8,555 nucleotides of DNA. Source: Cloacimonetes bacterium UBA5284 (GTDB lineage: Bacteria; Cloacimonadota; Cloacimonadia; Cloacimonadales; Cloacimonadaceae). The notes under the pieces were generated by a model, which saw nothing but the letters and a program-made list of their open reading frames with translations, had not been told where the DNA came from and did no database searches. The position numbers and the translations under genes were made by a program. Below are positions 1 through 5,363 of the stretch, in pieces (positions within the stretch are counted from its first letter, which is position 1; each line of letters begins with the position of its first letter). Where the stretch lies: positions 1 to 8,555 of the forward strand of contig DHSO01000049.1 in NCBI GenBank assembly GCA_002410505.1. The letters run 5' to 3'.

Positions 1-44
1 CGGGTGTATTGTTCAACGGTCTTCTGTATGTGATGGCTTTTGTC

Positions 45-626
45 TTATGACAATTTGGAACTGAGATCGATTTCTGTCTGTGGCTTGCGCGTCTGTACTT
101 CCTGTTCCCGTTTTTGGTTGTATTCGGACAGAGAAGCGATATCTCCCGGATAGCCCAAAGCGATCATGGTAACCGGATCCAGATCTTGCAACTGCGGGAA
201 GTGCGCTTGCACTTTTTGCGCGGAAAAGCCACCCATATTATGAATATAGATACCCATACTGCTCGCTTGGGTTGTCATATTGCCAATAGCCAAACCCAGA
301 TCGTGCCTGGCCCAGGGATTTGGCTTGCCATTGGAGTGAAATTTCGGTTCCACCAGAGTGAGCATCAGCACAGGGGCGGTGCTAACCCATTCCTGATTGC
401 CTTTCAATAGGCAGTCAAAGAGTTTATTATATAGGGGTGAGTCATCATTGAAAGCCCACACAAAGCGCCAGGGCTGTTCATTCATACAGGAGGCTGCCCA
501 GCGTGCGGCTTCCAGCAGGATGGAGACATCGGCCTTGCTCAGCATTTGTTCCGAAAAGGCGCGGGGGCTCCAACGCTGTTGTAACACAGGATAGATCGGA
601 TGTGCAAAATTTGGGATCGGTTTCAT
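45..626 (-). CDS. Nitroreductase family protein (FMN-dependent)
   Basis: A 193-residue protein of the small nitroreductase family: cytoplasmic FMN flavoproteins, usually homodimers, that use NAD(P)H to reduce nitro groups, quinones or similar electron-poor compounds. Visible hallmarks are the N-terminal FMN-phosphate motif QRWSPRAF (residues 17-24), the segment EAARWAASCMNEQPWRF (39-55), which matches the family's 'A-P-S-x-N-x-QPW-RF' block, and GNMTTQASSMG (about 115-125) before the C-terminal GYPGD. Length is normal for the family. The ATG is preceded by AGGA about ten bases upstream, supporting this start. It lies 103 bases downstream of the TonB receptor on the same strand, with its own candidate promoter, so it is probably a separate unit. 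The physiological substrate cannot be told from sequence. Confidence 0.93.
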   Translation of the reverse strand: MKPIPNFAHPIYPVLQQRWSPRAFSEQMLSKADVSILLEAARWAASCMNEQPWRFVWAFNDDSPLYNKLFDCLLKGNQEWVSTAPVLMLTLVEPKFHSNGKPNPWARHDLGLAIGNMTTQASSMGIYIHNMGGFSAQKVQAHFPQLQDLDPVTMIALGYPGDIASLSEYNQKREQEVQTRKPQTEIDLSSKLS

Positions 627-658
627 ATCTTAGTTCCTACATACATATTTTTATTTAA

Positions 659-687
659 AGTATAATGGCATCTGCCGCCGGTGCCAG
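659..687 (-). promoter_or_regulatory. Candidate sigma-70 promoter for the nitroreductase gene
   Basis: On the minus strand CTGGCA (687-682) is followed after 17 bases by TATACT (664-659), giving 4/6 and 5/6 matches to the -35 and -10 consensus and a leader of roughly 25 bases. An inverted repeat TGGCA/TGCCA (686-682 with 670-666, loop of 11) overlaps the -35 box and spacer. That repeat could be an operator, or the base of a weak terminator for the upstream receptor gene; no U-tract follows it. Confidence 0.4.
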
Positions 688-729
688 GCAAAGTATGCGG
701 ATCGGGGAATTATTGCCGGGATAGGTGGC

Positions 730-2586
730 TTAACGGAGATAATATTTTAGACGCAGGCTAAAGTCTCTGCCGGGAGCGGGATAACCATATTCGCTTTGAT
801 AGTTTGCATCTAGAGAGTTTAGCAAAGCAAGATCGATTTCGAAGTTATTCCACTTTTTTTGAATGCCAAATTCGTGAGTATTATATGCCGGAAGACTGTG
901 AAATTGATCCACGCTATCCTGGGATTTCCGTTTACTTACGATTACCGAAGTGCTACGCGCCACAAAGCCCCAAGGGAGCTTGATGTGATTGATCCATTCC
1001 ACGCTGTGTGGCGCGCTGTCACTTAGCGTGTAATCCCCATAGCTCTGCAAGAGAGAGTATTGCAAAGTGCTATCCCAGAATTTTGTAATATTGCTATTCA
1101 TTGCGATCTCTCCGCCATAGGTCTGCACTTTATAGATGTTTTCATAGCGATTGTTCTTTCTATCGATCAGATTGCGCACATCGTTGAAGTAGATGGCCAT
1201 ATCCAATATCGTGTTTAAGCCAAGATTGCGTTTGTGAGTCAGTTCTATCTTTTTTGCAGATGATGCCAGTAGATCCGGATTACCGTTTTCGGCGGAGAAA
1301 AACTGTCGCATGGTGGGTATGGAGCTGTTGATTCCCAGCGAAAGCATAGTGCTGATGTTTTCAGAGTGATTCCAAGTGATGGCGGCTGAGGGTTCCGGAT
1401 AAAAACGGACGCGATCCGATTTGCTGTGTCCGTAATATGCCATGCTTAGGCTTATGGCATAAGACAGGGCGGGAATGATCTCTGCTTCATATTGCGAAAA
1501 AATGCTGCCCACCACTGCGTGATTGGTGGTCCACTCGCTGTAGTTGCCGTTGTCCTTTCGGGTAACCCGGCGATATTCGTTTCGGCTTCCCAGGTTGAGA
1601 ATGCCATCCCGGCGCAGTTCAAAAACCGGGGCGATGCCAATATTGATGGATTCCATTCGGGAGGACAGCTCCAAAATCTGGTGATTGAGATCCCGAAAAC
1701 GCTCAAAAGTATCTCCCGCGGCATCGAAATAAAGCTGTCCCCGCAGATTGCTGTTTACTGCGCTGGCAAAATCCATGCCCAGGCTGGCATTGGCGCGATA
1801 CCAGTCCTTGTAAGTGCCATAATCCCAAGAGTATATGGAGGATGGTATCTTTTTGTATGGTATTGTAGAATAGCCCAGATCCAGTCCCATTTCGTGCAAG
1901 TCGTTCAGCAGCCAGTTACTATCTATATCAATATGCCAGCTTTTTTGATAGCTGTGATCCCGCAGCTTGCCATTCTCAAACACGGTAGGCTCAAAATCTT
2001 TCGCTAAAGGATAGGGTCGGCGTTCTTCCCGCATGATGCTGGCTTTGTAGCTAAAATCTCCAATTTTTTGGGCGGTAGAGATTCTTTGAGAATTTACCAG
2101 ATTGCGAGATAGACCGGTTTCCAGGGCAAGGCGATGCTCTTCTTTTTTGCTGATCAGGTTCACCACTCCGCCCATGGTGGAAGTTCCATACAGCGCGGAT
2201 GCGGGTCCTTTGATGATGCGAATCTCGGCGATATCGTCGATGAGGATTTTGGAGAGGTCCACATTGCCGAAATAGCCGCTGTTCAGAGGTCTGCCGTCCA
2301 TCAGGATGAGGTTTTCGTTCTTCCTGAATCCACGAATCTTCAAGTTGCTTTCATCCCGGGAGCCATAGCTGATACTCAAGCCCGGGCTCATTTTGATAGC
2401 TTCAGATACGCTTTCGCTGTTTTGGGGCTTCAGGATGCTGCTCACCTTTCCGATGCTGGCTTGAGGCCCGTCCGCGATCACTCTCACCGGATGCAGATGA
2501 TACTGCTTCAGCGAATCAGATGCGTTTGATACAGAAAAGATCAGCATGGGTACCAGCCCCATGCCGATCAAGATGATTTTTTTCAA
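730..2586 (-). CDS. TonB-dependent outer-membrane receptor
   Basis: A 618-residue outer-membrane receptor that would import a scarce ligand with energy from TonB-ExbBD. Signal peptide residues 1-22 (cleavage after SNA). A TonB-box-like HPVRVIA follows at 32-38. The plug domain (about 40-146) shows IRGF (84-87), LMDGRPL (95-101) and KGPASALYGTSTMGG (126-140). The rest is a 22-strand-type barrel rich in alternating aromatic residues. Near the C-terminus YGYPAPGR resembles the end of BtuB and siderophore/vitamin receptors, and the size is close to BtuB, but this does not fix the ligand. The chain ends YYLR rather than on the usual aromatic residue. The start is TTG: an in-frame TGA lies just upstream, and TTG gives a good KK-type signal peptide. 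It overlaps the lipoprotein stop as TTGA, implying coupled translation. No TonB or ABC transporter genes are in the window. Confidence 0.95.
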   Translation of the reverse strand: MKKIILIGMGLVPMLIFSVSNASDSLKQYHLHPVRVIADGPQASIGKVSSILKPQNSESVSEAIKMSPGLSISYGSRDESNLKIRGFRKNENLILMDGRPLNSGYFGNVDLSKILIDDIAEIRIIKGPASALYGTSTMGGVVNLISKKEEHRLALETGLSRNLVNSQRISTAQKIGDFSYKASIMREERRPYPLAKDFEPTVFENGKLRDHSYQKSWHIDIDSNWLLNDLHEMGLDLGYSTIPYKKIPSSIYSWDYGTYKDWYRANASLGMDFASAVNSNLRGQLYFDAAGDTFERFRDLNHQILELSSRMESINIGIAPVFELRRDGILNLGSRNEYRRVTRKDNGNYSEWTTNHAVVGSIFSQYEAEIIPALSYAISLSMAYYGHSKSDRVRFYPEPSAAITWNHSENISTMLSLGINSSIPTMRQFFSAENGNPDLLASSAKKIELTHKRNLGLNTILDMAIYFNDVRNLIDRKNNRYENIYKVQTYGGEIAMNSNITKFWDSTLQYSLLQSYGDYTLSDSAPHSVEWINHIKLPWGFVARSTSVIVSKRKSQDSVDQFHSLPAYNTHEFGIQKKWNNFEIDLALLNSLDANYQSEYGYPAPGRDFSLRLKYYLR

Positions 2587-3401
2587 TCCTCGCCAAGATC
2601 CAGTTCAACACCATCGAAGCCGTCATATAGCTCCGGGAAAGTGAAGCTGATATCGGCGTCTTCAGCATCGGCATTTTCGTATAGCGGGATATCCGTGCCA
2701 AAATCCATATTGACCACAATCCGGTCGATATATTTGAATCTTTTCATGCTGTTATTCATCTCTTCGTTGAAAGTGGGAAATGTAGTCCTTTCGCTTTCAA
2801 GCAAATAGTAGCCATCAGCAATCTGTTCGGTGTTGTAATCCTTACTATAGCCGTCCGAAGCCATCAGAGTAATATTGTCATAACCGCTGTGATCAGTCAG
2901 CAGATCGCTCAGCTTGATGGCGTCTTCATTTGCTCCGTCCCAATTTGCTATGCTGTGTATGGGCAACGCGCCCAGCTCGATATAGTGGGCATTACCAAGG
3001 GTATCTGCCACCACGATGCGACGGTAGAGACGGATGCTGGCGGCGTTTTTCACTTCGAAAGCGCCGGGAGTGGTGTCGTCTAGGAACATGGTACGTAACT
3101 GATTTGAAGGTACCATATAGCCGGTTTTAAACACATCCCAATCCAGATCGTAACCTGCGGTTTCCTCGCGATTTCTGGGGCTGTATCCGTCTGATGCCAC
3201 TATCTCATAATTGTAGAGATCTCTAAAATCCGTTGCTTCCTCTTCGTTGGGATCCGTAATTGTCTGTACCTGATCCGCATCGATGAATTGTTCCAGTTGA
3301 TAGCCCAGGATCTGAGGCTCGGTGCCGTTGTCCTTCTCACTGCATGCGCTGATGCCCAGAAGTAGAGCGATGATAAACAGTACAAAGACGTACTTTTTCA
3401 A
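2583..3401 (-). CDS. Outer-membrane lipoprotein with two ASDGYS-type repeat domains
   Basis: A lipoprotein of 272 residues if it starts at TTG 3401. That codon sits 8 bases after a perfect GGAGG and gives MKKYVFVLFIIALLLGISAC, with lipobox ISAC and lipidated Cys20. An ATG 15 bases upstream (3416-3414) is in frame but would contain the ribosome binding site inside its own codons, so I prefer the TTG. After CSEKD the protein has two related segments, about residues 36-134 and 144-235. Each carries ASDGYS (69-74 and 181-186), a GY a little later, and R-I-V-V near its end (128-131 and 227-230). Such ASDGY segments recall the oxidoreductase molybdopterin-binding fold in cofactor-less form; this is from memory of the family. 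The tail is very acidic. Because it is first in the operon with a TonB receptor, a ligand-binding or surface-partner role is likely, but the ligand is unknown. Confidence 0.88.
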   Translation of the reverse strand: MKKYVFVLFIIALLLGISACSEKDNGTEPQILGYQLEQFIDADQVQTITDPNEEEATDFRDLYNYEIVASDGYSPRNREETAGYDLDWDVFKTGYMVPSNQLRTMFLDDTTPGAFEVKNAASIRLYRRIVVADTLGNAHYIELGALPIHSIANWDGANEDAIKLSDLLTDHSGYDNITLMASDGYSKDYNTEQIADGYYLLESERTTFPTFNEEMNNSMKRFKYIDRIVVNMDFGTDIPLYENADAEDADISFTFPELYDGFDGVELDLGED

Positions 3402-3501
3402 GGTTGTAACCTCCATTATTTATTTTTGGAGGCAAACGGAATAATCCCGTCAGCCTTTCCAATGGGAGGCATGGCCGTTTCCCGCCATACCCTATCGGTA
3501 T
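3402..3501 (-). ncRNA. Structured leader, candidate riboswitch before the lipoprotein-receptor operon
   Basis: Read on the minus strand, the leader forms: ATACC/GGTAT (3501-3487, loop GATAG); GTATGGC/GCCATGC (3490-3469, 7 bp, loop GGGAAACG), which shares bases with the first and so excludes it; GCC-TCC-CATT-GGA-AA-GGC (3470-3453); and ACGGGA-TTA-TTCCGT (3450-3436), enclosed by AGGC/GCCT. The last GCCTCC (3433-3428) can pair either with that AGGC or, through CCTCC, with the GGAGG ribosome site (loop of 13 bases). This is a translational switch geometry. The blocks GCCTCCC and GGAAAGGCTGACGG look, from memory only, like the Moco/Tuco riboswitch core. The GGTGxAA and B12-box arrangement of a cobalamin riboswitch was not found despite the TonB receptor downstream. 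Class is unassigned; structured regulation is the better-supported part. Confidence 0.5.
3410..3414 (-). promoter_or_regulatory. Ribosome binding site deciding the TTG start of the lipoprotein
   Basis: GGAGG on the minus strand lies 8 bases before the TTG at 3401. This ideal spacing argues against the in-frame ATG at 3416, whose codons 1-3 overlap the site. The site is exactly complementary to CCTCC in two places in the leader (within 3428-3433 and 3465-3470). Confidence 0.75.
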
Positions 3502-3949
3502 TCATGCTTGCCAATATAGTTTAGCCCTGAATACTCGGCTGAATGCAAAACTGCCTAGGATCGTTTAAATGTCAAGTTCAAATATTGGCATGATGCAGAT
3601 GGATGCTTATCTGGGCGAGTGGTTTTTGATAGCCCAGAATCTTGGGAGCTTGAGATAGCGCTGGAGAGATCTCGTTCTTTGGGAATACAAACCAGGAGGA
3701 GAATCCTAGGAGCTTGTGGCCTCAGGTGATGTAACATCATTGAGCTTGCTCACCAATCAGCCCTATCTTCCTCTGTGGATAAAGGCTTGCCGAACCGGAT
3801 ATAAAGCCGTCATCAAGTAGTGAGTACCCGATGATAACGGGATGATATCGCCTTCGGCACACCTTGAAATATAGGGCATGCTATTACTTGGAATACTGTG
3901 CTCATTACACATGTATACACAGCAGCTTGCAAGAGGGAACTAAAAAATC
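3502..3949. other. Non-coding intergenic region between divergent operons, rich in small inverted repeats
   Basis: I see no convincing gene here. A perfect TTGACA lies on the minus strand at 3575-3570, a possible -35 for the lipoprotein operon, but no good -10 follows at 16-18 bases. TGCCAATAT (3509-3517) and ATATTGGCA (3582-3590) form a 9-bp perfect inverted repeat. Other hairpin-forming repeats are TCTGGGC/GCCCAGA (3610-3616 and 3632-3638), TGATGT-A-ACATCA (3727-3739), TGAGC-TT-GCTCA (3741-3752), with GGTGA/TCACC closing around the last two (3725-3754), and CCCG/CGGG (3827-3841). No tRNA or transposon end is recognisable. Confidence 0.6.
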
Positions 3950-3978
3950 TTGACTCATTCTATGCATGGGAAAATAAT
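3950..3978 (+). promoter_or_regulatory. Sigma-70-type promoter for the zinc-ribbon/TM2 operon
   Basis: TTGACT (3950-3955) and AATAAT (3973-3978) each match the consensus at five of six positions and are exactly 17 bases apart. Transcription would begin near 3985, leaving a leader of about 45 bases that ends in the ribosome site AGGAGAG (4018-4024). It is the best promoter in the window and resembles the general bacterial type rather than the Bacteroidetes -33/-7 type. Confidence 0.65.
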
Positions 3979-4028
3979 GACTTAAGTGTAAAAAATCACA
4001 GTTAAATACAACAATAGAGGAGAGATTT

Positions 4029-4415
4029 ATGTACTGTTCAAATTGCGGAGCTCCGGTGGATCCAAAGGCATATGCTTGTATCAGTTGCGGATTACCGATC
4101 AAGGGTTCCAGGAATTTTTGTACTAATTGTGGAGCGGCGGTGCAACCCGGAGCAGCTATTTGCACCGGTTGCGGAGTACCCATAAACTCCAGTGCAGAGA
4201 TGCCCGAAGGTGGTAAAGACTGGCTTACTACTTTACTTCTATGCATCTTTGTGGGAGCATTTGGTATACACAGATTTTACACCAACAGTCCTGTCATCGG
4301 CGTTATTCAGTTGCTGACGGGGGGTGGCTGTGGTATTTGGGCAATCGTAGATCTCATCATGATAATAACCGGTTCTTATAGAGATGGCAACGGGAACCCT
4401 CTCTACCGTAAATAG
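4029..4415 (+). CDS. Double zinc-ribbon, TM2 domain membrane protein
   Basis: A 128-residue protein with two short zinc ribbons followed by a TM2 domain. Cysteine pairs are C3/C6 with C17/C20, and C31/C34 with C45/C48, each knuckle followed by glycine (CGA, CGL, CGV), so both ribbons look able to bind zinc. The TM2 domain (about 63-126) shows the family's marks: a first hydrophobic helix ending GAFGIHRFY (the HRFY signature), then VIGVIQLLTGGGCGIWAIVDLIMI, then the D-x-x-G tail RDGNGNPL. TM2 proteins are small two-helix membrane proteins without an agreed function in bacteria. AGGAGAG lies 4-5 bases before the ATG. The reading frame overlaps the following DUF2752 gene by 32 bases. This is the first gene of a three-gene unit. 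Confidence 0.93.
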   Translation: MYCSNCGAPVDPKAYACISCGLPIKGSRNFCTNCGAAVQPGAAICTGCGVPINSSAEMPEGGKDWLTTLLLCIFVGAFGIHRFYTNSPVIGVIQLLTGGGCGIWAIVDLIMIITGSYRDGNGNPLYRK

Positions 4416-4725
4416 ACGGATATACCTGCTCAATATCCTGATATTGCTGATATACCTAACATTGGCAATATTACTTTTATGCATCGCACCAATGCGCGTT
4501 GAGGCATCGTCTTCACTATGTATTTTCAATCATATCATTGGAAGAGAATGTCCGGGATGTGGAATGACCAGAGCATTTACGGCCATGCTACATTTTCAGC
4601 CCACTGTGGCGATAGCTTACAATTGGAAGGTTCTTATCGTTTTCCCATTGATGATGTGGGTTGTGGCTAAAGATAGCTATAAACGCATCAGAGCAATTAT
4701 CACATATCTTCACACCGGAATATAG
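4384..4725 (+). CDS. DUF2752 family membrane protein
   Basis: A 113-residue membrane protein recognised as DUF2752 by the motif CPGCGMTRAF (residues 56-65), the diagnostic cysteine pair and TRA of this family. A long hydrophobic helix lies at about 13-35, and a second at about 82-96; the motif sits between them. Family length is usually about 100-150 residues, so it looks complete. The ATG lies 32 bases inside the preceding TM2 gene and no clear ribosome site precedes it, so translation is probably coupled. A later non-ATG start (for example CTG 4426) cannot be excluded. The function of DUF2752 is unknown; I infer a link with its TM2 neighbour only from overlap and shared direction. Confidence 0.87.
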   Translation: MATGTLSTVNRRIYLLNILILLIYLTLAILLLCIAPMRVEASSSLCIFNHIIGRECPGCGMTRAFTAMLHFQPTVAIAYNWKVLIVFPLMMWVVAKDSYKRIRAIITYLHTGI

Positions 4726-4750
4726 GTGAAAATCTAGCAAGGAGAGAAAT

Positions 4751-5056
4751 ATGTATTGTCCCAACTGCGGAAAAGAAATTGACGATCGTGCAGTAGTTTG
4801 CGTTCACTGTGGCGTAGCTGTAAAGCAGATCGGCACAATGAATGCAGACACAGATGGCCCCATTGGTTGCCTATTGGGCGGAGCTTGTTTTTTGGTTCCT
4901 CTTTTAGGGCTTATTCTCTATCTGGTATGGAATTCCACTATGCCAATGAAAGCAAAAGAAGCCGGAAAATGGGCGCTGATCGGTTTCATAGTTTCAATTG
5001 TTTTCTATGTGATCTATATCGCGGCTATCGGCTCTGCGGCAATGGCTTATTATTGA
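4751..5056 (+). CDS. Zinc-ribbon membrane protein with two hydrophobic segments
   Basis: A 101-residue protein beginning with one zinc ribbon (C3/C6 and C17/C20; MYCPNCG then VCVHCGV), a short linker, and two membrane helices at about 39-60 and 74-96. Between the helices lies MPMKAKEAGKWA, a charged loop. It lacks the HRFY motif of TM2 and I assign no further family. AAGGAGAG is 4 bases before the ATG. It begins 25 bases after the DUF2752 stop, so the three genes are likely one transcript. The first 20 residues and the ribosome site closely parallel those of the first gene in the operon, suggesting duplication of the ribbon with its translation start. Confidence 0.88.
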   Translation: MYCPNCGKEIDDRAVVCVHCGVAVKQIGTMNADTDGPIGCLLGGACFLVPLLGLILYLVWNSTMPMKAKEAGKWALIGFIVSIVFYVIYIAAIGSAAMAYY

Positions 5057-5363
5057 TTTAACAAAATATCGTCACTGACACATTCTCAAACCAGCCGATA
5101 TCAGTCTAAGCTTTATGTAATGTTCAGACTACAGCGGCTCATAGGCATTTTCTGTCCCAATTCCTGTTAAAAAAACTCCACATTATCCCAATACAATATG
5201 CCATCCAGCCATCTTGGGGGTTTTACCTGGTATACCGGCTGATCGCTTATCTCCAAAAGAGAGCGATGGCGCGTGGTTAGAAAAGGTTTGACAGATGCAG
5301 TACATATATAAACTAGACTTCATTGGAAACATCTGTTACAATGCAAAACAATCGGGAGATACA
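5057..5363. other. Intergenic region upstream of the phosphoesterase gene
   Basis: No gene is evident. The region holds an imperfect hairpin AGTCTAA/TT(C)AGACT (5103-5109 and 5123-5130), with no U-tract, and a stem ATCGCT/AGCGAT (5242-5247 and 5262-5267) with an inner CTC/GAG pair. Either could be a terminator remnant or regulatory element; neither is decisive. The last 70 bases can be read as an N-terminal extension of the next gene, but the signal peptide and ribosome site place the true start at 5364. Confidence 0.5.
5288..5314 (+). promoter_or_regulatory. Possible promoter for the secreted phosphoesterase
   Basis: A perfect TTGACA (5288-5293) is followed by AT-rich TATATAAACT (5305-5314). 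The best -10 readings are TAAACT at 15 bases or TATAAA at 13, both shorter than ideal. If real, the transcript starts downstream of the ATG at 5295, which supports the start at 5364. Confidence 0.35.

Noticed and set aside
1492..2007. Long plus-strand open frame inside the receptor gene
   Set aside because: It lies wholly opposite conserved receptor coding sequence and has no domain or ribosome site, so it is a shadow frame.
3414..3416. ATG as start of the lipoprotein
   Set aside because: In frame, but its codons overlap the only good ribosome site, which is ideally placed for the TTG at 3401.
3402..3600. Cobalamin riboswitch upstream of the TonB receptor operon
   Set aside because: Expected from the receptor type, but the GGTGxAA segment and the B12-box spacing are not present; only a loose GGAAAGG likeness is seen.
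3555..3740. Minus-strand 61-codon open frame in the intergenic region
   Set aside because: No ribosome site, low-complexity composition and no recognisable domain; it overlaps several inverted repeats.
5295..5363. N-terminal extension of the phosphoesterase from ATG 5295
   Set aside because: It would put 23 residues before a clear signal peptide, lacks a ribosome site, and overlaps a TTGACA box.
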